Of a stretch of 13,366 nucleotides of DNA, positions 1 to 7,422 are shown piece by piece; the stretch's first letter is position 1, and each line of letters begins with the position of its first letter. Source of the stretch: an uncultured Clostridium sp. (GTDB taxonomy: Bacteria; Bacillota; Clostridia; Lachnospirales; Lachnospiraceae). A model generated the notes under the pieces. That model worked only from the letters and a program-made list of their open reading frames with translations, ran no database searches and was not told the DNA's origin. Made by a program: the position numbers and the translations under genes. Where the stretch lies: positions 1-13,366 of the forward strand of contig CALELW010000298.1 of the NCBI GenBank assembly GCA_937902905.1. Direction: 5' to 3'.

Positions 1-3000
1 TTTTTCAATTATATCCAAGTTTGCCCTATTATTAATAAGCTGTGACAACTGCAAAATTTGAAGTATTATATAAATTTGTTCTAACAATGAAATTTCTCCA
101 AATTTCTGCCTTCCCTCTAACAACTTCTGCCCTACAGCATTTGGGCGCAATCTATAAATGCTATGCAGATGTTTTTCACATAACAACTCATATAATTTTT
201 CATTTTCCAATTTAGAAATCACTTTCTGCTTATGCATATATTCATCTGAATATTGAGCATTATAAGCCTTTGTTATCTCTTTTACATACACCATCCATTC
301 TTGAGGCAAAATCATTTGTACTGCATTACATACACTTAACTGTTTTCCCCTTGAAGCACGTCCTGTCAAATACATATAAAAGCCATTCACTTTTATTAAT
401 GAATACATTTTTATTTTTTCTATTCTCACATTTGGATTTTGATATCCATATGTTTCCGCAAAATATTGATCTAACTTTTCCTTTGTATCTAATTGATGTT
501 TCAAATACAATGGAACATGTTCAATTGTTCGTATTCTCTTCTTTTTCTGTGTATGCTCTACAAGACAAAAATAAGCACCTTTTATGTCGGTGACCCCACC
601 ATATCGACAAACATTTTGTAATCTTGCATCACTTGTTTTTACTCCAATGTAGCCAACTCCATTTGCCTTTTTTGCCAACTGAGCACTTTTAATTCCCAAC
701 TTATTTTCCAGGGCTCCATGTACTTCAAAATTCCTTCTTGTAACCAATGGTGTATTCTTTTTCATCATACTCTTAACCGTCGTAATACTTTCATCATTTT
801 TCGTCTGCCAAGCCACTTCGTCATTACGAACAACCGGATAATTAAAAATCTTATCCATATGATATGGATTTTTCTCTGGTGCTTTTTTATATTCTCTGAT
901 GAAATTGTATGGGTTTTTAGTAAACTTCACATGATATACATTTCCCACCACAATGTTTAAATAGGCATCCTGCGCATGATGAAAATCATTCACATTACGG
1001 CATTTTAACAACTTATATTTTTGACGAAATGCACTAACATTTGGAGCCTTCACATAAACAATGTCCGCTTGTGGAAAGGTCTTTTTAAACAAATCAGTAA
1101 TTGCCTTTGTTCCTTGTCTCGTTTCTACAAGCTGCCTGTTAATAAATGAAACCCTCTCATCTTCCGTAAATTCGAATGTTCTTGTTAATCTTTCATATTT
1201 TTCAGCAGTAATAAATCCACCACTTTTCAGTTCATTCCAAAAAATACGGCATTTCTTTTGAATTCCATCCGCCAAAGGATAACCATCACTTTTATGAGCA
1301 TTTATCTCCTTTTTTACTAAAACAAGGTTATTGTCGATGCTGTCATCTTTTACAAAATGACGTGGATAAATATGGTCGATATCATACAAATTATCATTAA
1401 ACAAATCATCCAAATCAATTCTTTCTCCGCTATACATACAACGCCCTTTTTGCGTATAATACAGATACAGCTTTTTACTCCGGAAATCGGATTCATCTCT
1501 TTTATTGATTTGGTTGTATAATTCACGTTGTTCCTCCTTGCAATTCTTATACAGAACAAGAAATTTATTTTTACGGCTTTCTGTTCTTTTCTTTTCAGCA
1601 TTTGGATCACGTGCCATCTCCACAAACACACGGTCAGGCGCCTCACCCATCACCTCTGTAATTTCCTTCAACACCAAAATTGTCTGCCAAGTCATTCTTC
1701 TAACTGGAGCCGAAATATACAATTCGTCTAAATCCTCATAAACAATTTCAGAAAGTGTTTTATCTATAACTTTTGCTCTTTCCTCAATATTCTGCTTATA
1801 AGTAAAATTATCACTCTCAATAAGTTCCATTAAATTATAATTATCACTCCACATTTTCTGAATGACCGTAGACTCCTCCCCGGTGCTCTTATCTATCCCT
1901 TCAACTTTCAGCAGTTCCCCCGAAAGACGTCCCCAATCCTTAAATTTGTATCCTGCAGCCTGCGCAATCTGTTTATCGCTTAACACATCGCCGTAATTAT
2001 CCTGTATTTTTTTCTTCACAAACTTCTTTGTATCACCATATACCGTCGACCAAAAAATAATCTGCTCTGCTACTTTTTCTTGTTCATAAGTCAGCGTATC
2101 CACTCCAAAAAGTCTACAGAATTTACAGTAATTTGCTCTTTTATTTGTAAACCCATCATCTATACCAGAAATTTCCGGTGTATCCTGTGGCTCCACTTCT
2201 CCATGTATCTTTAAAAATTCTATAAGTTTTGATTTGGTAACTTTTTTCTCCTTTTTCAACAAATACTCATATATGTCCTGCTTTAATTTAACTGAAATTC
2301 TTTCTCCGTTAATCCGCAAATTGTTTAATTCATTTAGTACCATAAACTTCTCGTACAAAAGTGAATTTTTCGGAAGAACTTCTTCCCCTCCTATATAGGT
2401 ACAGTGTTTTACCATTCTGGAGATAAATCTCTGAGCCGACTCCTCCGTATCTATTTTTTGCTCAAAATTCCAAGGGTATACTTTTCCAGCTTCTTTACGA
2501 ACCGACCATACATTCTTGCTATACTTCATATCTCCATTGACAATTGGAGATATTGGTCCAATATAATATGGAATCTGAAATTCAAACATCTTAACAATTC
2601 GCTCACTAACAGTAAGATTGCTTTCATCTTTTTCCCTCAAAAATGGCAAATAATTTTCCGCATTTTCAAGAATCTTTTTCAATTCTTTTTTATGTATCTG
2701 GTTCGGAATCACACCATTGGAAGCTGTAAGCTGTTTTGGAAGAAAATTCTCTTTGCCAATTTCTTCTAATACATAATTTTTCTCTGCAGTTTCAGCAAAA
2801 TCTTTGATATCTTCCTTTATTTTTTTAAATAAATCGTCCCTGCTGCATTGAGCTCCTCGCCTTCTTTTATCTTTATCTGAATTAACAGAACCTACATACG
2901 CACTATAATTATTTTTGTTCATAATGCGGAACATCTCATTATATTTTTTCAAATCATTATCTTTATATAATTTTTTCAAGATTTTCAAATCTTTTTGATG

Positions 3001-3969
3001 CTTCTCATATGCTGCAACTCTCGCTAAGGATAAATATTTATACTCTCCATCTTCCCCTTTCATAATATTAGCAAGCAGGCTCCAATCATGCATTTGTTTC
3101 ATCGTACAAAACAATTCATAAGCACTTTCACTTAATAATTCTTCTGCCTTTTGACTTGTTTCATCGTAATTGCTATCTCGATAAGATATACTAAACTTTT
3201 TATCTTCGTCTTCCCATTCTGTATCCTCAAAAATTTTGGAAAGAACCCCTTTTAATCCACAGATAAGTTTTAGCATTTCAACTTTTTTCTTCTCTGCTGA
3301 CTTTTTAATTCCATAATGCTCAATAATTGCTGAATGTTTGCCAGTCTTGGATAATTCAGAAGAAGATAATGTTTCGCGCAGCCAATTATCCGAAATATCC
3401 AGTGAAAAATCAATATCAACAACATCCTTTGCCATTTTCACAAAATTAGCATAGATGTCCGCAAAATCATCATTCCCGTTCTCATCTAAATTGGCATTCA
3501 AAAAGTGTCCTCTATGTTTATATATATTTAAAATTGCTAAATATACCAATCGTACATCCTGCGGTTCTGTCGATTCAAGTAATTTTTTTCTCAAATGAAA
3601 AATTGTTGGATACTCTTTATAATAATCAACATCGGTATACCCTGTATCCGCAAATAAAGCAAATTTTTGTTGTACCGTTTTATCCTCTTCCCAAAATTTA
3701 CTGTCATCCAGCCTCTGATAAAAGCCGGGATCAACCTTTTCAATCTCTGTTGCAAATAACTCCTTCAAATACCCAATTCTTGCTTTTTCCCTGTTTCTGC
3801 GACGTTTCGCCACCCGATTAGTTCGTCTTGCCGCAGCCGTATCCGCCTCATCAAATAAGCGAACACCCCACATGTCTTTTCCTTTTTTTCTCAAAAGCCG
3901 GTACTTATCATCTGTAACCGCCCATCCCAAACTCGATGTGCCCATATCAAGGCCAATATAATACTTCAT
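1..3969 (-). CDS. cas9: CRISPR-associated endonuclease Cas9, type II (3' end beyond window)
   Basis: This is the RNA-guided DNA endonuclease of a type II CRISPR system. It cuts both strands of target DNA when loaded with crRNA and tracrRNA. The frame is open without a stop for 1323 codons from ATG at 3969 to the window edge. Visible are RuvC-I (IGLDMGTSSLGW, D8), an Arg-rich bridge helix (about residues 46-72), a long REC lobe, RuvC-II (VFVEMARD, E784), HNH (DIDHIYPRHF, H866, with N890 matching the third HNH residue) and RuvC-III (HHAQDAYLN, H998 and D1001). All catalytic residues are present, so it should be an active nuclease. By comparison with 1350-1370 residue relatives, some tens of PAM-interacting-domain residues lie past the left edge. 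The start is supported by AAGGAG (3977-3982), 7 nt upstream. The size and the tracrRNA form suggest subtype II-A, but the adaptation genes that would confirm it are not in view. Confidence 0.97.
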   Translation of the reverse strand, partial: MKYYIGLDMGTSSLGWAVTDDKYRLLRKKGKDMWGVRLFDEADTAAARRTNRVAKRRRNREKARIGYLKELFATEIEKVDPGFYQRLDDSKFWEEDKTVQQKFALFADTGYTDVDYYKEYPTIFHLRKKLLESTEPQDVRLVYLAILNIYKHRGHFLNANLDENGNDDFADIYANFVKMAKDVVDIDFSLDISDNWLRETLSSSELSKTGKHSAIIEHYGIKKSAEKKKVEMLKLICGLKGVLSKIFEDTEWEDEDKKFSISYRDSNYDETSQKAEELLSESAYELFCTMKQMHDWSLLANIMKGEDGEYKYLSLARVAAYEKHQKDLKILKKLYKDNDLKKYNEMFRIMNKNNYSAYVGSVNSDKDKRRRGAQCSRDDLFKKIKEDIKDFAETAEKNYVLEEIGKENFLPKQLTASNGVIPNQIHKKELKKILENAENYLPFLREKDESNLTVSERIVKMFEFQIPYYIGPISPIVNGDMKYSKNVWSVRKEAGKVYPWNFEQKIDTEESAQRFISRMVKHCTYIGGEEVLPKNSLLYEKFMVLNELNNLRINGERISVKLKQDIYEYLLKKEKKVTKSKLIEFLKIHGEVEPQDTPEISGIDDGFTNKRANYCKFCRLFGVDTLTYEQEKVAEQIIFWSTVYGDTKKFVKKKIQDNYGDVLSDKQIAQAAGYKFKDWGRLSGELLKVEGIDKSTGEESTVIQKMWSDNYNLMELIESDNFTYKQNIEERAKVIDKTLSEIVYEDLDELYISAPVRRMTWQTILVLKEITEVMGEAPDRVFVEMARDPNAEKKRTESRKNKFLVLYKNCKEEQRELYNQINKRDESDFRSKKLYLYYTQKGRCMYSGERIDLDDLFNDNLYDIDHIYPRHFVKDDSIDNNLVLVKKEINAHKSDGYPLADGIQKKCRIFWNELKSGGFITAEKYERLTRTFEFTEDERVSFINRQLVETRQGTKAITDLFKKTFPQADIVYVKAPNVSAFRQKYKLLKCRNVNDFHHAQDAYLNIVVGNVYHVKFTKNPYNFIREYKKAPEKNPYHMDKIFNYPVVRNDEVAWQTKNDESITTVKSMMKKNTPLVTRRNFEVHGALENKLGIKSAQLAKKANGVGYIGVKTSDARLQNVCRYGGVTDIKGAYFCLVEHTQKKKRIRTIEHVPLYLKHQLDTKEKLDQYFAETYGYQNPNVRIEKIKMYSLIKVNGFYMYLTGRASRGKQLSVCNAVQMILPQEWMVYVKEITKAYNAQYSDEYMHKQKVISKLENEKLYELLCEKHLHSIYRLRPNAVGQKLLEGRQKFGEISLLEQIYIILQILQLSQLINNRANLDIIEK

Positions 3970-4010
3970 AGCATTTCTCCTTTTCTGTTTATTTTTATAA
4001 TTATATTTCA

Positions 4011-4038
4011 ATTATAATTTTCAAAAACTGGTTGACAA
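4011..4038 (-). promoter_or_regulatory. Predicted cas9 promoter
   Basis: On the minus strand TTGTCA (4033-4038) lies 16 nt from TATAAT (4011-4016), giving a predicted start near 4004 and a leader of about 35 nt before the cas9 ATG. Its -35 hexamer overlaps, on the opposite strand, the -35 of the tracrRNA promoter. Surrounding sequence is very AT-rich, so other -10 choices are possible. Confidence 0.55.
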
Positions 4039-4060
4039 AACTCACAACTAATACTACAAT
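4032..4060 (+). promoter_or_regulatory. Predicted tracrRNA promoter
   Basis: A perfect TTGACA (4032-4037), a 17-nt spacer and TACAAT (4055-4060) form a near-consensus vegetative promoter. The expected start is about 4067, directly at the anti-repeat of the tracrRNA. A dyad CTTGTAA-T-TTACAAG (4064-4078) sits over the predicted start; it may simply belong to the anti-repeat or could be an operator. Confidence 0.75.
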
Positions 4061-4066
4061 ATACTT

Positions 4067-4160
4067 GTAATTTACAAGGTGAGTTCAAATAAGGATTTAT
4101 CCGAAATTGCATTTTGCCCACATTGTGTGGATTTAAAAAGACCGTTAGGGTCTTTTTTTA
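4067..4160 (+). ncRNA. tracrRNA (trans-activating CRISPR RNA)
   Basis: This RNA pairs with CRISPR repeats to allow crRNA maturation and Cas9 loading. It starts just after a consensus promoter. The anti-repeat is about 4067-4090, ending GAGTTCAAAT, so the CRISPR repeat should begin roughly GTTTGAA or similar. Next comes the nexus AATAAGGATTTATCCGAAAT, with stem GGAT/ATCC at 4093-4102, closely resembling the AATAAGG...CCG nexus of known type II-A tracrRNAs. A hairpin CCACA-TTG-TGTGG follows (4118-4130), then a terminator hairpin with a T-run. Length is about 90 nt. It lies 60-100 bp upstream of cas9 on the opposite strand, a usual tracrRNA position. The family assignment rests on the nexus and context; the exact ends are inferred. 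Confidence 0.85.
4135..4159 (+). terminator. Rho-independent terminator of tracrRNA (possibly bidirectional)
   Basis: The stem AAAAAGACC / GGTCTTTTT (4135-4143 and 4149-4157) with loop GTTAG is followed by more T. Because the arms begin with A and end with T, the opposite strand also reads as GACC-loop-GGTC-TTTTT. It could therefore also stop minus-strand transcription heading toward cas9. Confidence 0.85.
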
Positions 4161-4180
4161 TTACCTTTACTTACCCTTAT

Positions 4181-4257
4181 CAAAAAATCCCCAACTCACA
4201 TTCCTGCGTTCTGGGGATTCATCCATTCCTATTTATTTATCCCCATCAGCGCTTCAT
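4181..4257 (-). ncRNA. Putative short RNA or attenuator leader
   Basis: The predicted transcript is about 77 nt. It holds three related segments on the minus strand: GGGGAT (4239-4244), AATCCCC (4213-4219) and GGGGATT (4186-4192), the last running into a T-run. Segment 2 can pair either with segment 1 or with segment 3. The second pairing forms a terminator, so the layout is that of a terminator/antiterminator switch or a small terminated RNA. The only open frame from the predicted start is three codons. No known riboswitch class was recognised. It could regulate read-through toward cas9 or act as an independent small RNA; both are inference. Confidence 0.4.
4182..4219 (-). terminator. Rho-independent terminator of the minus-strand short RNA
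   Basis: On the minus strand AATCCCC and GGGGATT pair (7 bp, extendable by an A-U and a G-U pair) around a loop of about 20 nt, and T's follow directly (4182-4187 are A on the plus strand). There is no T-run on the plus strand, so it works in the minus direction only. Confidence 0.6.
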
Positions 4258-4263
4258 ACGCCA

Positions 4264-4292
4264 ATATTATCACACTTCTAAGATGAAGTCAA
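4264..4292 (-). promoter_or_regulatory. Minus-strand promoter upstream of a short RNA element
   Basis: On the minus strand TTGACT (4287-4292), a 17-nt spacer and TAATAT (4264-4269) give a near-consensus promoter with a predicted start near 4257. It points toward the tracrRNA (antisense) and cas9, but no protein gene starts right after it. Confidence 0.6.
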
Positions 4293-4470
4293 AAAATATG
4301 TAACTTTTTGTAAATTTTTATAGTTTTCAAAGTTTTCTTGCCCTTTCGGTGACTTTATTCTACCATGCCTAACCGTCCAATAAACTTCCCATCAAGCATA
4401 TTTATAACATATTACTCACTTTCATTGATAAAATCTTCTCCTATTTTGATCGGGTATTTAAATCTTTTTA
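4293..4470. other. Intergenic stretch without a recognised gene
   Basis: This AT-rich spacer lies between the minus-strand promoter and the promoter of the Abi remnant. No open frame with a ribosome binding site, RNA fold, repeat or mobile-element end could be supported here. Confidence 0.5.
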
Positions 4471-4499
4471 TTGCACTATTGTTCCTATACTGTTATACT
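4471..4499 (+). promoter_or_regulatory. Promoter of the Abi-family remnant
   Basis: TTGCAC (4471-4476), a 17-nt spacer and TATACT (4494-4499), with a TG one base upstream of the -10 (extended -10). Transcription would start near 4506, about 30 nt before the ATG at 4536. Confidence 0.6.
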
Positions 4500-4535
4500 T
4501 GATACATAATTTATCAAACGAAGGAAGGCGTATAA

Positions 4536-4899
4536 ATGAATATTCCTACAAACTCCAGATTGCAATCTAAACGTCTAAAGTTAAGGAACTCCGTATATTC
4601 AAAATTATCTGCTCAGCACCATAAAGAAGAAAGAAACGAAAACCAAATGGTTCGACACTTTTTTAATCGTGGCGAAGATGCTCCTTTATGGGTCATTTTT
4701 GAAATTTTGTATCTAAAATGATTTAGCTAGTTTTTTTGAATGTCTAAACGAATCCAAACGAGAACATATTATGATGCAATTAAACATGCTTGATTCATCG
4801 ATTGACACAAACAAAATAAATCCTAACATTTATGCACTAATACTGCATCAAAATGTTACTCAAAAAATAACTATTCTAGAATCCTATCTTGACACATAA
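4536..4899 (+). pseudogene. Abi-family (Abi_2/AbiD/F-like) abortive-infection protein remnant, frameshifted
   Basis: The first 61 codons (ATG 4536) carry LKLRNSVYSKL, MVRHFFNRGEDAPLW and VIFEILYL, which resemble the central part of Abi_2-type proteins, a family linked to phage exclusion. The frame then hits TGA at 4719-4721. One frame over, from GAT at 4720, the homology resumes as DLASFFECLNESKREHIM and continues to TAA at 4897-4899. The extra base is probably in the AAAA run at 4715-4718. Family members are about 300 residues. Here the N-terminal half and the C-terminal RN-H region (typically RNxxAHN) are missing, so the gene is broken even without the frameshift. It still has a good promoter and an AAGGAAGG ribosome binding site, so a 61-residue peptide could be made. 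The family call is from remembered motifs. Confidence 0.6.
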
Positions 4900-5011
4900 C
4901 CATTTAGGTATGTTATCAGATTAGAATTTTTGCTTGCATTTTTTCTATGCATATTGTATAGCATATGTATTGGGAGAGGGTAGCAATATGTTTGAATTTG
5001 CGCTCACATTG

Positions 5012-6358
5012 TCAACTTATTATCTCTAACATCTTATCATACTTTTTACACACTTCTATTTCATATTTTATTTCATCTGTCTCATTTTCAAAACGAAACT
5101 TTTTATTATGCGATAATAAAATATCCATATATCCAATACACTTTCCTTCAGGATTTAAATTGACGGATGACATATGACCACGTTCCCCCCAAAACACTCT
5201 TTCTCCTTCAGCACTCACTACCATGTCTTGCAGGTATTTCAACATTGCATCACTAATACAAAGACTCAAGCTACCATATGTCCCTAAATTTATATCTGGA
5301 ACCCAATATAAATCTTTTCCATAAGATTTTATATCTCCCCTTTTAGGATTAGAGCCTAAATATGACAAAACTGAATACATAATCTCATACAGCAAATCCG
5401 AATTACTGACCTCTCTGTCGCATACAAGTCTATGAACCAATTTGTTTTTTGTCATTATTTTTTCAATTGTTCTAATATCTAACTCACTTAACTTCAAAAA
5501 CTTTGTTATTGTCTGATCTATTTGTTTGTATTCTGAAAAAAGGCAGAAATAATCTTCAAATTTCTCCATTAATGACTTTTGCGCCATTCCTATTCCGATA
5601 TTATATTTAAAGGATATAAATTTTTTCAAATATCGTTCTGTATCAACCTGATCACCATATATCTCCCGGATAGAATGATTAAGCTGCTTACTGTCAACTG
5701 CAATAATCACCAATACATTGTCGATTTCTTCAAACATGTGATGCAAACGTTCCAATATTTTAATTGCGTATGCCGGCATGCATCGATCCAATTCATCAAC
5801 AATAATTACCATCGTTTTTGTAGCGGCTAATTCCTTAACTTGCTTTCTAACATTTTCCAGCGTTTGATTAAAAGCAAATAATGTATCAAATTTGTTTTCC
5901 TCTTTTTTTCTTTTCTCTCCTTCAGTTCTAACGTCTTCTACTACCTGTACTAAATCAATTCCAATTTTATTCTTGACAAATTCTTTTGTCATATTCTTTA
6001 TATATTTTTCTGCTGTTTTCCAAGCGTCTTTTGCCACCCCACCACATATTTTGTTTGCATTCTCCACCTTATCTTTAAGTACGGAAATAATTGCAATTGC
6101 AGGCTCTTCATAATAGTCATATTTCCAACAATTATAATGAAATACAAAGTATCTATTATCTTTTGTTTCTTCATTCTGTTCCAATTCCAGTTTTTCTTCT
6201 AGGCGTTCCAAAATGAACGTCTTGCCAACACCCCACATACCTTCAATTGCAAACGAACAAAATGCTCGATTTATCGATGCACTTTGAACAATACGAAACA
6301 ATTCAGAAATTTCGTTTTCCCGATTAAGTGCATCCAGTTTGTTTCTTCCTTCAGCCAT
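5012..6358 (-). CDS. KAP-family P-loop NTPase
   Basis: A 448-residue NTPase of the KAP group (named for Kidins220/ARMS and PifA), a STAND-like ATPase family whose bacterial members include the F-plasmid phage-exclusion protein PifA. Walker A is GMWGVGKT (residues 40-47). Walker B is MVIIVDELDRC (183-193), and the acidic-Asp-Arg-Cys ending is typical of KAP proteins. A coiled, charged stretch (about 110-180) separates them. No clear membrane helix is seen, unlike many KAP members, so the protein is probably cytosolic. The C-terminal 200 residues carry no motif I recognise and could be the sensor or effector. ATG 6358 is preceded by GAGGAGG about 10 nt upstream. It follows the recombinase gene by 63 nt in the same direction, suggesting co-transcription. 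A defence role is inferred from family and location. Confidence 0.85.
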   Translation of the reverse strand: MAEGRNKLDALNRENEISELFRIVQSASINRAFCSFAIEGMWGVGKTFILERLEEKLELEQNEETKDNRYFVFHYNCWKYDYYEEPAIAIISVLKDKVENANKICGGVAKDAWKTAEKYIKNMTKEFVKNKIGIDLVQVVEDVRTEGEKRKKEENKFDTLFAFNQTLENVRKQVKELAATKTMVIIVDELDRCMPAYAIKILERLHHMFEEIDNVLVIIAVDSKQLNHSIREIYGDQVDTERYLKKFISFKYNIGIGMAQKSLMEKFEDYFCLFSEYKQIDQTITKFLKLSELDIRTIEKIMTKNKLVHRLVCDREVSNSDLLYEIMYSVLSYLGSNPKRGDIKSYGKDLYWVPDINLGTYGSLSLCISDAMLKYLQDMVVSAEGERVFWGERGHMSSVNLNPEGKCIGYMDILLSHNKKFRFENETDEIKYEIEVCKKYDKMLEIIS

Positions 6359-6421
6359 TACCTTATTCCCTCCTCATTTTTTCTCTATCAGCGCAAGCAT
6401 ATCTCTTAAGTTACATTCTTT

Positions 6422-7348
6422 TTATAATCCAGATAACGTTCGCATTACCAAATCCACATCTTTGTTTTCTAATTCCTGAATAATATGCAGATAAGTTTTC
6501 TGCGTCGTTGTCATACTGGCATGTCCCAATCTTCTTGCCACACTTGCAATGGATACTCCCGCAAACAAAAGCAGCGAAGCATGGGTGTGACGAAGTCCGT
6601 GAATTGAAATTTCCGAAATTCCACAAGCTTTGCAATGTCTTGTAAGAATATCATTTACAGTGGAATTGTACACCTTATCTTTGCCAACAAAAATGGGCTC
6701 ATCCTCAGGCAAATCCTTAACCAACTCCGAAAACTTAACTACAATCTGCCAGTCTATTTGAATTTTTCTCACCGAGGATTTGTTCTTTGTAGGGAGAAAG
6801 CCCCCTTCCCCTTTGTAATCCCACGTTTTACTTACAGACAATGTCTGTCTGGCAAAATCAAAGTCTGCCGGGGTGACAGCCAGTGCTTCTGAAAAACGCA
6901 TACCGGTCTTTGCCACTAAAAGAATAAACCAATCCCAATTAGGAGCTTCCTTAATATTCAAGTGCGAAATCAGCGTATGTAATTCGAACTGATTCAAATA
7001 TTTGATTTTCTTTGGTTTTGGCATTTTTCCCTTGATAATTGCCTTTCTTGTTGGATCCCGCTCAATCAGACCTTCATCAACAGCATCCAGAATTGCTCCC
7101 TTCAACTGATGATGAAAGTCAAGCGTCGTCTGACGCTCGTGCTCTTTGGCGTAATCATTTAAAAGTTTTTGATACACGGTTCTTGTCAAATCGGAAACTT
7201 TTAATTCAGGCACCAGTCGCTCCACCCACTTATGGGTCATCCGATATTTCGCCAAAGTTGCATCTCTTATTGCATCTTTTTTGTATACATCAATCCATTG
7301 TTTGTAATAATTGCAAAACAGTTCCGTACTGTTCATATCATTTAGCAT
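6422..7348 (-). CDS. Tyrosine recombinase/site-specific integrase of the hsd locus
   Basis: A 308-residue tyrosine recombinase that would cut and rejoin DNA at short repeated sites. The N-terminal SAM-like core-binding domain spans roughly residues 1-105. The catalytic domain shows R151 (TGMRFSEAL), a Lys in TKNKSSVRK (188-190), H250 and R253 (HGLRHTH), H276 (LGHASM) and the nucleophile Y286 (TYLH); the set is complete. It strongly resembles, as I remember them, the recombinases beside phase-variable type I hsdS genes (CreX of pneumococcus, PsrA-like), which shuffle TRDs. Its place directly after hsdR supports that job. ATG 7348 has GGAGG 6 nt upstream; a second Met at codon 5 lacks equally good spacing. 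The gene follows hsdR by 74 nt. Confidence 0.93.
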   Translation of the reverse strand: MLNDMNSTELFCNYYKQWIDVYKKDAIRDATLAKYRMTHKWVERLVPELKVSDLTRTVYQKLLNDYAKEHERQTTLDFHHQLKGAILDAVDEGLIERDPTRKAIIKGKMPKPKKIKYLNQFELHTLISHLNIKEAPNWDWFILLVAKTGMRFSEALAVTPADFDFARQTLSVSKTWDYKGEGGFLPTKNKSSVRKIQIDWQIVVKFSELVKDLPEDEPIFVGKDKVYNSTVNDILTRHCKACGISEISIHGLRHTHASLLLFAGVSIASVARRLGHASMTTTQKTYLHIIQELENKDVDLVMRTLSGL

Positions 7349-7422
7349 AAACTACCTCCATTTCAAGTACTGCTCACGCTGATATAAACAGTAAAAAACA
7401 ACTGTCCGCGAAATTCAATGCA

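Noticed and set aside
4079..4303. Plus-strand open frame of 74 codons across the tracrRNA
   Set aside because: It runs through the tracrRNA and its terminator, has no RBS, and encodes no recognisable domain.
4330..4380. Possible riboswitch around CACCGAAAGGGCAAG on the minus strand
   Set aside because: Only a superficial resemblance to riboswitch core motifs; no consistent stems or downstream gene.
4374..4420. A minus-strand 14-residue frame reading MLDGKFIGRLGMVE in the gap
   Set aside because: No ribosome binding site, a stop immediately upstream, and no homologue that I recognise; probably chance.
4989..5029. Plus-strand mini-frame MFEFALTLSTYYL preceded by a GGGAGAGGG run
   Set aside because: Thirteen codons overlapping the end of the KAP gene; too short to support.
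6422..7348. Integrase as a sign of a prophage or integrative element with att sites
   Set aside because: No other phage or conjugation genes, no tRNA and no flanking att-like duplication in view; the context and sequence fit an hsdS-shuffling recombinase better.
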